Shown here piece after piece: positions 1 to 5,651 of a stretch of DNA of 7,178 nt. This stretch comes from Spirochaetia bacterium. GTDB lineage: Bacteria; Spirochaetota; Spirochaetia; Treponematales; Treponemataceae. Both the position numbers and the translations under genes were made by a program. Numbering within the stretch: the stretch's first letter is position 1; the number at the start of each line of letters is the position of its first letter. The stretch covers positions 1 through 7,178 of the forward strand of contig CAAGIZ010000134.1 of the NCBI GenBank assembly GCA_900770075.1, read 5' to 3'. The notes beneath the pieces are model-generated. The model ran no database searches, had not been told where the DNA came from, and saw only the letters and a program-made list of their open reading frames with translations.

Positions 1-51
1 ATCCGCAATCAGAGTGTTTTTGTCTGCATATTCGCTCCCTCTCGCCCCCAA
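1..51 (-). CDS. Possible 5' end of a truncated gene (TTG start)
   Basis: On the minus strand a frame stays open from a TTG codon at 51 to the window edge, giving 17 residues that begin MGARGSEYADKN. An in-frame TAA lies a few codons upstream, so TTG is the only usual start available. AAGGA sits about five bases before it as a plausible ribosome binding site, and an extended -10 (TGTTATACT) lies about 40 bases upstream. Seventeen codons are too few to recognise a family, and a frame this short can stay open by chance. I cannot name a product. Confidence 0.22.
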   Translation of the reverse strand, partial: MGARGSEYADKNTLIAD

Positions 52-90
52 TTTTTCCTTAAAAATTTATAATGCGGAGCCTCTGGCGTT

Positions 91-99
91 AGTATAACA
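91..99 (-). promoter_or_regulatory. Possible extended -10 promoter for a minus-strand gene leaving the window
   Basis: Read on the minus strand this is TGTTATACT, matching the TGn-TATAnT extended -10 form, with no convincing -35. It lies about 20 bp after the sigma-factor stop and about 40 bp before the possible TTG start at 51. No clear hairpin terminator separates it from the sigma gene, so read-through from the sigma gene is also possible. Confidence 0.25.
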
Positions 100-114
100 A
101 AGGACTCTTCCAAT

Positions 115-936
115 TCAGGCAAAAGTGAATTCGTTTGAAGCAGCGGCTGCTTTTTTCATTCTGCGCACCGCCCGCATTTCCATCTGTCTTACGGTTTCTG
201 CACTTACCCCTAGGTCAGCGCTCAGCTCCCTCAGTGTAGGAACATGGAGGTCGTTTGCAAAATTGTATCTTCCATAAATTACCTTTCGCTCGCAGTCCGG
301 AAGGGAATCCACCATCTTCCGCACGCTCATCTTATCCTGCAAGCACAGGTACTGTCTTTCAGGATTATAGTTGTTATCAACTATTAAGTCTGCAATGGTG
401 ATGTTTCCGTCTTCGGAGGCTTCGATGTCAATGCTGGTAACCGTATAGGAATAAGAAAGGGCGGACTCTATCTCTTCCGGCGTTGTCCCGCAGAACTCGG
501 AAAGTTCGGCAACGGAAGGCTCCCGGTTTAAATTCTGAAAAAATTCGTTTTTTGCAGCCATAATTTTCCGTAAGATTTCTTCCTTTCGATGCGGCAGTGC
601 AATCATGGACGTTCTGTTGTAGGCATACCGCAACATGTATTGAAGAATCCAGCTGTAGGCATAGGTTGAAAAACGGGTATTGAAGGAATAATGATACTTA
701 GAGGCTGCCGCCATAAGTCCCATATTGCCTTCCTGTATCAAGTCCATTATAGAGGTTTTCGAAATACCGGCAAATTTTCTTGCAATGCTTATTACAAGAC
801 GCAGGTTTGAATTTACAAGCTGGTTTACGGCCAGAGTGCTGCCTTTTTCAATCTGTTCAGAGAGTTTTCTTTCCTGTTCTGCATTCAAAAGAGGATAACG
901 CTGTATCTGTTTTACATAAGCTTCAAAGTTTTCCAT
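115..936 (-). CDS. Sigma-70 family RNA polymerase sigma factor (alternative, no region 1.1)
   Basis: This 273-residue protein should direct RNA polymerase to a promoter subset. The start at 936 (MENFEAYV) is preferred over an ATG 39 bases upstream because AGGAG lies seven bases before it. Region 1.2 covers about residues 1-35. Region 2 covers about 36-116, with LVNSNLRLVISIARKF (region 2.1), DLIQEGNMGLM (2.2) and RFSTYAYSWILQ (2.3/2.4). Region 3 is about 118-175 and region 4 about 204-265, with a helix-turn-helix in TLRELSADLGVSAETVRQME. There is no acidic region 1.1, so it is not the primary RpoD. Aligned with E. coli sigma-70, Trp434 and Gln437 are kept (W96, Q99), but Trp433 is Ser95, Arg436 is Leu98 and Thr440 is Leu102, which points to an alternative sigma with changed -10 contacts. 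It is divergent from adhE with its own promoter. Whether it is a stress, stationary-phase or heat-shock type cannot be decided from sequence alone. Confidence 0.93.
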   Translation of the reverse strand: MENFEAYVKQIQRYPLLNAEQERKLSEQIEKGSTLAVNQLVNSNLRLVISIARKFAGISKTSIMDLIQEGNMGLMAAASKYHYSFNTRFSTYAYSWILQYMLRYAYNRTSMIALPHRKEEILRKIMAAKNEFFQNLNREPSVAELSEFCGTTPEEIESALSYSYTVTSIDIEASEDGNITIADLIVDNNYNPERQYLCLQDKMSVRKMVDSLPDCERKVIYGRYNFANDLHVPTLRELSADLGVSAETVRQMEMRAVRRMKKAAAASNEFTFA

Positions 937-1006
937 AAACAACTCCTGAAATATAATGAGCAAAAACCGTGCCAAGTTCTAAAAATCAAAACAAAATAAG
1001 TAAAAA

Positions 1007-1054
1007 TTTGCGTTATTTTATTACATTATAAGAAAATACCCTATATAACGCAAA
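1007..1054. repeat. Inverted repeat bracketing the sigma-gene promoter
   Basis: TTTGCGTTAT at 1007-1016 and ATAACGCAAA at 1045-1054 are perfect 10-bp inverted copies separated by 28 bp. On the minus strand the right arm contains the -35 hexamer, the -10 lies between the arms, and the left arm falls just after the expected transcription start. This is the placement of a two-site operator or of a symmetric activator/repressor site. The sigma factor itself or an unknown regulator could be involved. A partial third copy (ATGCGTTTT) occurs near 1087-1095. Confidence 0.7.
1025..1053 (-). promoter_or_regulatory. Sigma-70 type promoter of the sigma-factor gene
   Basis: On the minus strand TTGCGT (1053-1048) is followed by a 17-bp spacer and a perfect TATAAT (1030-1025). 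The -35 matches TTGACA at only three of six positions, but the spacing is ideal. Transcription would start near 1018, giving a leader of about 80 nt before the ATG at 936. Both ends of the promoter lie in the inverted repeat 1007-1054. Confidence 0.65.
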
Positions 1055-1101
1055 AAATTAAAATGTCCAGTTTTTTACTAAAAAAAATGCGTTTTGTACA
1101 A

Positions 1102-1141
1102 TTTTTTATACACCCTTTCCCCTAGTCTACTTTTTTATACA
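1102..1141. repeat. Direct repeat TTTTTTATACA, two copies 29 bp apart
   Basis: The 11-base sequence occurs at 1102-1112 and 1131-1141 upstream of adhE. The first copy is also part of TGTACAATTTTTTATACA, which has TGTA/TACA ends. These could be tandem regulator sites or spare -10-like sequences (TATACA). No well-placed -35 was found for either copy. Confidence 0.4.
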
Positions 1142-1223
1142 GAAGTGGATTTTTTTTCTGCCGTGTGTTTTTTTTTTAACATAATTTTATTAAAGTACTT
1201 CTCTAAAAATCAAAAAAATGCTT

Positions 1224-1229
1224 TATAAT
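1224..1229 (+). promoter_or_regulatory. Likely adhE -10 element
   Basis: A perfect TATAAT lies 42 bp before the adhE ATG and would give a start near 1236 and a leader of about 35 nt. No good -35 lies 16-19 bp upstream: the region reads as A-rich sequence within the 14-bp direct repeat copy at 1202-1215. A weak -35 fits a promoter that needs an activator, but it may also be a chance TATAAT in AT-rich DNA. Confidence 0.45.
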
Positions 1230-1270
1230 GGAACCAAATTTATAAACAGAAAAAAAAGGGAGACAAATCT

Positions 1271-3886
1271 ATGAGCGAAGAACTTACTACTCCTCAGGCG
1301 GAGATCAATGCTCTTGTAGAGCGTGCTCAGAAAGCGCTGGAAGAATACGCAAATTTTAATCAGGAAAAAATCGATTACATTGTAGCAAAAGCATCGGTTG
1401 CAGCACTCGATCATCACGGAACTCTGGCAAAACTTGCCGTAGAAGAAACAAAGCGGGGCGTTTTTGAAGACAAGGCAACCAAAAACCTTTTTGCCTGCGA
1501 ATACGTTGTAAACCACATGCGTCACCTTAAAACCGTAGGCATAGTTGAAGATGATGATGTTACAGGCATCGTAAAGATTGCAGAACCGGTAGGAGTTGTT
1601 GCAGGACTTACACCTGTTACCAACCCTACTTCAACGGCAATTTTCAAATCCCTCATCTGTCTTAAAACAAGAAACCCGATTATCTTTTCATTCCATCCAA
1701 GTGCCTTAAAATGCTCGATAGAAGCAGCAAAAATCTGTTACGAAGCGGCTGTTGCTGCCGGTGCTCCAAAGGACTGCATCCAGTGGATTGAAGAGCCTTC
1801 AATGGAAAAAACTTCCCTGCTCATGAACCATCCTGGAGTTGCAACTATTCTGGCAACCGGCGGAAATGCCATGGTAAAAGCTGCATATTCCTGCGGAAAA
1901 CCAGCTCTGGGAGTCGGTGCCGGAAACGTTCCTGCATACATCGAAAAGACCTGCAACCTGCGTCAGGCAGTAAACGACATCGTAATGTCAAAAGCCTTCG
2001 ACAACGGAATGATCTGTGCTTCGGAACAGTCTGCCATAATCGACAAGGAAATCTATTCAGATGCCATAAAACTGTTCAAGGAATACAAAGCCTACCTCTG
2101 TTCTGCAGACGAAAAAAAGAAGCTTGAAAAGTATATGTTCGGCGTAGACGGAGACCCGGCTGTGGCAAAACTCAATCCGGACATCGTAGGAATGAATGCC
2201 GTAGTTCTTGCAAAAAATGCCGGTTTTGAAATTCCACAGGGAACCAGCATAATTCTGGCAGAATGTAAGGATATCGGGGAAGCAGAATGTCTTACAAGGG
2301 AAAAACTTTCTCCTGTTCTTGCTGTGGTAAAATCAAACTCTACAGAAGACGGAATAAAAAAAGCAGAAGCTTCCGTGCGTTTTAACGGTCTGGGACACTC
2401 TGCCGCCATCCATACCACCGACAAAAAAATCGCCGAACACTTCGGAGACGTAGTTCCTGCAATCCGCATAATCTGGAATTCACCTTCTACCTTCGGCGGA
2501 ATCGGAAACGTATACAACTCTTTCATTCCATCCCTGACTTTGGGCTGCGGTTCCTATGGACACAACTCCACAGACGACAACATAAGCGCAGTAAACCTTT
2601 TAAACGTAAAGAAACTTGGACGGAGAAGAAACAATATGCAGTGGTTTAAGATTCCATCGAAAATATACTTTGAACGGGATTCCATAGAATATCTCCATCA
2701 GATGAAGGAGATTCACAAGGCGATTATCGTAACTGACCGTTCAATGGTTCAGTTGGGCTATGTAGATAAAATTACGGACCAGCTTAAACTCAACCGTAAC
2801 GAAATCCAGTATCAGCTTTTCTGCGACGTTGAGCCGGATCCTTCTATCCAGACAGTCCGCAAGGGCGTTGAACTTATGCGCTCTTTTGAACCGGATACAA
2901 TAATTGCCCTGGGCGGCGGCTCTGCCATGGACTGTGCAAAAGGTATGTGGCTCTTCTACGAAAACCCGGAGGTTGATTTTAACGACCTGAAGCAGAAGTT
3001 TATGGACATAAGAAAGCGCGCTTTCCGCTACCCTGCTTTGGGCAAAAAGGCTCTTTTAGTCTGCATTCCTACAACTTCCGGAACAGGCTCTGAAGTAACG
3101 CCGTTTGCCGTAATTACCGACAAGGAAGAGCACAAAAAATATCCTCTCACCGACTATTCTTTAACGCCGAATGTGGCAATCATCGACCCGACCTTTACCT
3201 ATGGTCTTCCGCCTAAAATCGTAGCAGACACAGGTATGGACGTTTTGACCCATGCAACGGAAGCATACGTTTCTACCCTTGCCAACGACTTTACGGACGG
3301 TCTTTGCATTCAATCCATTAAAATGGTGTTCCAGTACCTTGAACGCTCTTACAAAAACGGTGCTGAAGACGTTGAAGCAAAGGAAAAGATGCACAACGCT
3401 TCCTGTCTTGCCGGCATGGCCTTTGCAAATGCTTTTCTTGGCATGAACCACTCCATGGCTCACAAGGTTGGAGGTGAATTCCACGTTCCTCACGGAAGGG
3501 CAAATGCAATCCTCCTGCCGTTTACGATCCGCTACAACGGAACCCAGCCGGAAAAACTTTCCACCTGGCCAAAATACAACTGCTACAAGGCTGCTGAACG
3601 TTACGCTGAACTTGCACGCATGCTGGGGCTTCCTGCAAAGACAACGGCTGAAGGCGTGGAATCCTATGCAAAAGCCTGCGGTGATCTGGCTAAGAGAATC
3701 GGCATCCAGATGAACTTCAAGAGTCAGGGAATCGACGAAAAGCAGTGGATGGACTCTGTGGAAAAACTGGCCTACCTTGCTTACGAAGACCAGTGTTCCC
3801 CGGCAAATCCAAGGGTTCCTATGGTTGAAGACATGAAAAAAATCCTTACGGATGCATATTCTACGACAGAATTCTTCGACAAATAG
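1271..3886 (+). CDS. adhE: Bifunctional acetaldehyde-CoA/alcohol dehydrogenase AdhE
   Basis: AdhE reduces acetyl-CoA to acetaldehyde and then to ethanol with two NADH, regenerating NAD+ in fermentation. The 871 residues match the usual full length of the fused enzyme. The N-terminal CoA-acylating aldehyde dehydrogenase domain is about 1-440, with GVGAGN near 215-220 and catalytic Cys249 in DNGMICASEQS. A short linker near 450-458 leads to the C-terminal iron-type alcohol dehydrogenase. That domain has GGGSAMD (548-554) for NAD(H), the PTTSGTGSE segment near 600, and the metal ligands Asp657, His661, His727 and His741. Both active sites look complete. GGGAG-like AGGGAG ends eight bases before the ATG. 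AdhE enzymes often form helical filaments (spirosomes); this is family knowledge, not seen here. The gene appears to be monocistronic: it has its own upstream region and a strong terminator after the stop. Confidence 0.98.
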   Translation: MSEELTTPQAEINALVERAQKALEEYANFNQEKIDYIVAKASVAALDHHGTLAKLAVEETKRGVFEDKATKNLFACEYVVNHMRHLKTVGIVEDDDVTGIVKIAEPVGVVAGLTPVTNPTSTAIFKSLICLKTRNPIIFSFHPSALKCSIEAAKICYEAAVAAGAPKDCIQWIEEPSMEKTSLLMNHPGVATILATGGNAMVKAAYSCGKPALGVGAGNVPAYIEKTCNLRQAVNDIVMSKAFDNGMICASEQSAIIDKEIYSDAIKLFKEYKAYLCSADEKKKLEKYMFGVDGDPAVAKLNPDIVGMNAVVLAKNAGFEIPQGTSIILAECKDIGEAECLTREKLSPVLAVVKSNSTEDGIKKAEASVRFNGLGHSAAIHTTDKKIAEHFGDVVPAIRIIWNSPSTFGGIGNVYNSFIPSLTLGCGSYGHNSTDDNISAVNLLNVKKLGRRRNNMQWFKIPSKIYFERDSIEYLHQMKEIHKAIIVTDRSMVQLGYVDKITDQLKLNRNEIQYQLFCDVEPDPSIQTVRKGVELMRSFEPDTIIALGGGSAMDCAKGMWLFYENPEVDFNDLKQKFMDIRKRAFRYPALGKKALLVCIPTTSGTGSEVTPFAVITDKEEHKKYPLTDYSLTPNVAIIDPTFTYGLPPKIVADTGMDVLTHATEAYVSTLANDFTDGLCIQSIKMVFQYLERSYKNGAEDVEAKEKMHNASCLAGMAFANAFLGMNHSMAHKVGGEFHVPHGRANAILLPFTIRYNGTQPEKLSTWPKYNCYKAAERYAELARMLGLPAKTTAEGVESYAKACGDLAKRIGIQMNFKSQGIDEKQWMDSVEKLAYLAYEDQCSPANPRVPMVEDMKKILTDAYSTTEFFDK

Positions 3887-3917
3887 GCACACATAAATTT
3901 TGGTGAACAGACGCCGG

Positions 3918-3944
3918 GCCGCCCTTCAGGGCGGCTTTTTTTTT
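3918..3944 (+). terminator. Intrinsic terminator of adhE
   Basis: GCCGCCC, loop TTCA and GGGCGGC form a perfect 7-bp GC-rich stem, followed at once by nine T residues. It starts 32 bp after the adhE stop codon. This is a textbook Rho-independent terminator and should isolate adhE from thrH. Confidence 0.93.
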
Positions 3945-4020
3945 GCGCAAGCAGATTCTGCGGCGGATGCGGCGGGCGTAAGTTGGCGGCTCCGCCGCCA
4001 ATGAGCGTGAGCGAACCCAG
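3945..4020. repeat. GC-rich palindromic patch (REP-like candidate)
   Basis: Right after the adhE terminator the base composition switches to GC-rich. The patch contains GCAGA-T-TCTGC (3951-3961), repeated GCGGCGG motifs (3961-3977), and a perfect 8-bp hairpin TTGGCGGC-TCC-GCCGCCAA at 3983-4001, followed by TGAGCGTGAGCGAA. The hairpin has no T tract, so it is not a second intrinsic terminator. The form resembles dispersed intergenic palindromic elements. Only one copy is visible here, so repetition in the genome is an inference. Confidence 0.45.
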
Positions 4021-4090
4021 AGCAGCCGGTGGACAGAGGATTCCGCCCGATTTTTTAACCTCCGTGCGTATTTTCTTACAGGGCAAAAAA

Positions 4091-4099
4091 TGGTAAACT
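4091..4099 (+). promoter_or_regulatory. Possible extended -10 upstream of thrH
   Basis: TGGTAAACT fits the TGn-TAnnnT extended -10 form, with four of six matches to TATAAT, and lies 32 bp before the thrH ATG. No good -35 is present. Because the adhE terminator is strong, thrH needs a promoter somewhere in 3945-4131, and this is the best candidate seen. Confidence 0.25.
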
Positions 4100-4131
4100 T
4101 TTACAAAGTTGATTTTTTGACGGAGGAAAAA

Positions 4132-4737
4132 ATGTACATCACCTGTCTGGATATGGAAGGGGTTATCGCTCCTGAAATTTGGATTGAGTTTTCTAAGGTT
4201 TCGGGCATTCCAGAACTTTCCCGCACTACAAGGGACGAGCCGGACTATGACAAGCTTATGAACTGGCGGATCGGAATTTTAAAGGAACACGGTCTTACCC
4301 TAAAGGACATTCAGGACACTATTGCAAAAATTGACCCGCTTCCGGGAGCGAAGGATTTTCTGGACGAGTTGCGCTCCATCTGTCAGACGGTTGTTTTAAG
4401 CGATACCTTTGAAGAATTTGCAGGTCCAATCTTAAAAAAACTGGGGATGCCTGTGGTTTTTTGCAACAGTCTGGAAATTGACAGCAAAGGTTTTATTGTA
4501 AGGCACAAGATGCGCTGTGAAAAATCAAAACTCACCACCGTAAAGGCACTGCAGTCCATCGGTTTTGAAACGATTGCCTTTGGAGACAGCTACAACGACC
4601 TGGGGATGATTCAGGCCAGCAAGGCAGGTTTTTTATTCCGCACCACTGACAAAATCAGGCAGGACTATCCGGAAATTCCGGCTTTTACGGAGTATTCTGA
4701 CCTTTTGGCGGCAATAAAAGAAGTTCTGAAAAAATAA
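4132..4737 (+). CDS. thrH: ThrH-type phosphoserine phosphatase / homoserine phosphotransferase
   Basis: This 201-residue HAD-superfamily protein closely resembles Pseudomonas ThrH in length and in text such as PEIWI, TTRDEPDYD, LSDTFEEF and GDSYND. ThrH enzymes hydrolyse phosphoserine to serine and can transfer the phosphate to homoserine. HAD motif I is Asp7-x-Glu9-Gly, the ThrH variant in which Glu replaces the second Asp of DxDGT. Motif II is Ser90-Asp91-Thr92, the motif III lysine is probably Lys131 or Lys133, and motif IV is Gly151-Asp152 to Asp156. The ATG at 4132 is preferred over one at 4090 because GGAGG lies six bases before it and the family starts at this point. It stands alone between the adhE terminator and the convergent rsuA, so its neighbours say little about its role. 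A serine-pathway role is the most likely; the substrate is not proven by sequence. Confidence 0.88.
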   Translation: MYITCLDMEGVIAPEIWIEFSKVSGIPELSRTTRDEPDYDKLMNWRIGILKEHGLTLKDIQDTIAKIDPLPGAKDFLDELRSICQTVVLSDTFEEFAGPILKKLGMPVVFCNSLEIDSKGFIVRHKMRCEKSKLTTVKALQSIGFETIAFGDSYNDLGMIQASKAGFLFRTTDKIRQDYPEIPAFTEYSDLLAAIKEVLKK

Positions 4738-4748
4738 CAGGCACATCG

Positions 4749-4777
4749 AAAAAGCCGTCTTTGCCGTTTTTTTTTTT
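4749..4777. terminator. Possible weak bidirectional terminator between thrH and rsuA
   Basis: AAAAAGC (4749-4755) can pair with GC plus TTTTT (4763-4771) across a CG bulge, and a T11 run follows on the plus strand. On the minus strand the same stem ends in TTTTT. The stem is poor and AT-based, so this is only a candidate end for the two convergent transcripts. No better hairpin was seen between the stops at 4737 and 4807. Confidence 0.3.
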
Positions 4778-4785
4778 GGGGGGGG
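4767..4785. repeat. Adjacent homopolymers T11 and G8
   Basis: Eleven T residues run directly into eight G residues between the convergent genes. Such tracts are prone to length change by slippage and to sequencing error. The tract lies outside both reading frames, so a length change would not shift either protein. Confidence 0.85.
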
Positions 4786-4806
4786 CAGGGATTTTCGGAG
4801 GAGAAA

Positions 4807-5637
4807 TCAGTCAGTCTGACGCTGTTTCAGAAGGGCAATTTCTGCCTCGGACAGTTCCCTGTAAGAGCCAGGCTCAAGCTGCGGGTCAAGGCTCAGTTCT
4901 CCCATCTTTACACGCTTCAGGTAGACAACCTGATTTCCCATCTGGGCAAACATCCGCTTTACCTGATGAAATTTTCCTTCAAAAATCGTAAGAAGACAGT
5001 CTGATTTTCCAGAGGAGTTTTTTTCTACAGCCTCGTAAAGGGCAGGATTTTCCCCTTCCAGAGTGAACTTTCCGTCTTTTTCCCGCCATTTTAATACGGC
5101 TGGAGCACAGTTAAAGCCGTCTTCGTTCTGTTCCCGGTCAATCCAAAAACCTTTGGAGAATGTTTCAGCATATCTGAGTTTTTCCTCTTCCGAAAGGGCA
5201 TCCCTTAACCCCACCGCATAGGTTTTGGGCACGTGGGTTTTCGGAGAAAGAAGGGAATGGGTAAGTTTTCCGTCTGTGGTCAAAATCAAAAGACCTTCCG
5301 TATCGATGTCCAGCCTTCCCATGCAGTGCAAGTCTCCGCCCAGGAATTTGTGCTTAAGGCTTTCGTCCAAAAGGTCAAAAACAGTGCTGTGCTCTCCGTC
5401 CCTGTTTGCGCAGACCACGTCCCTGCACTTATTGAGCATTATGTAAAGGTCATGCTGAAGGGTTACGGTTTTTCCGTCGATTACAAGGGTGTCCGAACCT
5501 ATATCCACCTTTACGGCAGGGTCTGTGGCAATTTTTCCGTTCAGAAAAACCAGTCCCTTGTGACAAAGCCGCTTTACGTCCTTGCGGGTACCAAAACCAT
5601 GATGAGCAAGAATTTTATCAAGCCGTTCCGCAGGCAT
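4807..5637 (-). CDS. rsuA: 16S rRNA pseudouridine synthase, RsuA family
   Basis: RsuA converts one uridine of 16S rRNA (U516 in E. coli) to pseudouridine in the cytoplasm. The 276-residue protein begins with an S4 RNA-binding domain (about 3-55: RLDKILAHHGFGTRKDVKRL). The catalytic core has GRLDIDTEGLLILTTDG at 107-123, with Asp110 as the expected catalytic aspartate, a KTY motif at 138-140, and EGKFHQVKRMFAQMGNQVV at 220-238, which is closer to RsuA than to RluB, RluE or RluF. It is about 45 residues longer than E. coli RsuA; most of the excess lies around 165-213, before the EGKFHQVKRM strand. The ATG at 5637 follows the gltA stop by 14 bp and has only a weak Shine-Dalgarno (CTGGAA), so translation may be coupled to gltA. 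It probably has no promoter of its own. Confidence 0.9.
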   Translation of the reverse strand: MPAERLDKILAHHGFGTRKDVKRLCHKGLVFLNGKIATDPAVKVDIGSDTLVIDGKTVTLQHDLYIMLNKCRDVVCANRDGEHSTVFDLLDESLKHKFLGGDLHCMGRLDIDTEGLLILTTDGKLTHSLLSPKTHVPKTYAVGLRDALSEEEKLRYAETFSKGFWIDREQNEDGFNCAPAVLKWREKDGKFTLEGENPALYEAVEKNSSGKSDCLLTIFEGKFHQVKRMFAQMGNQVVYLKRVKMGELSLDPQLEPGSYRELSEAEIALLKQRQTD

Positions 5638-5651
5638 TTTCCAGCCGTGCC

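Larger units (their letters stand above)
978..1215. repeat. Exact 14-bp direct repeat TCTAAAAATCAAAA (978-991 and 1202-1215)
   Basis: The same 14 bases occur on the plus strand at 978-991, inside the sigma-gene leader, and at 1202-1215, covering the -35 to -22 zone of the proposed adhE promoter. The two copies therefore lie next to the two divergent transcription starts. A shared binding site is possible. Low complexity in this AT-rich stretch makes a chance match a real alternative. Confidence 0.5.
937..1270. other. Divergent intergenic region between the sigma gene and adhE
   Basis: This 334-bp gene-free stretch is strongly AT-rich, with long A and T runs, and no convincing small ORF was seen. 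It carries the sigma-gene promoter (1025-1053, minus), a bracketing inverted repeat (1007-1054), a likely adhE -10 (1224-1229, plus), an exact 14-bp direct repeat (978-991 and 1202-1215) and an 11-bp direct repeat (1102-1112 and 1131-1141). No riboswitch-like fold or terminator was recognised. The adhE leader from its proposed start site is only about 35 nt. Confidence 0.7.

Noticed and set aside
115..975. Upstream ATG at 975 as the sigma-factor start
   Set aside because: The added 13 residues (MARFLLIIFQELF) are not typical of sigma factors, and a good AGGAG lies just before the ATG at 936.
1008..1032. Plus-strand promoter using TTGCGT at 1008 and TATAAG at 1027
   Set aside because: The spacer is only 13 bp, too short for a normal sigma-70 promoter; the equivalent plus-strand reading at gltA has about 12 bp. 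The minus-strand reading has proper spacing.
1175..1194. TTTAACATAATTTTATTAAA as a Rex (NADH-sensing repressor) site before adhE
   Set aside because: Only the TTTAA/TTAAA ends are symmetric and the core does not match the usual TTGTGA-N6-TCACAA or TTGTTAA-type sites. AT-rich DNA gives such matches easily.
3161..3892. Long minus-strand open frame (243 codons) opposite adhE
   Set aside because: It lies wholly antisense to the alcohol dehydrogenase domain, which has all its metal ligands. The translated text is Cys/Phe/His/Val-rich with no family resemblance, as expected of a shadow frame.
3781..4086. Minus-strand open frame over the adhE end and the GC-rich patch
   Set aside because: It runs through the adhE 3' end, the terminator hairpin and the palindromic patch. 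The Pro/Gly/Ala-rich text comes from GC repeats, and no family is recognisable.
4090..4131. Upstream ATG at 4090 as the thrH start
   Set aside because: The ThrH family begins at the MYITCLDMEG segment, and GGAGG lies six bases before the ATG at 4132; the upstream extension would also cover the candidate promoter.
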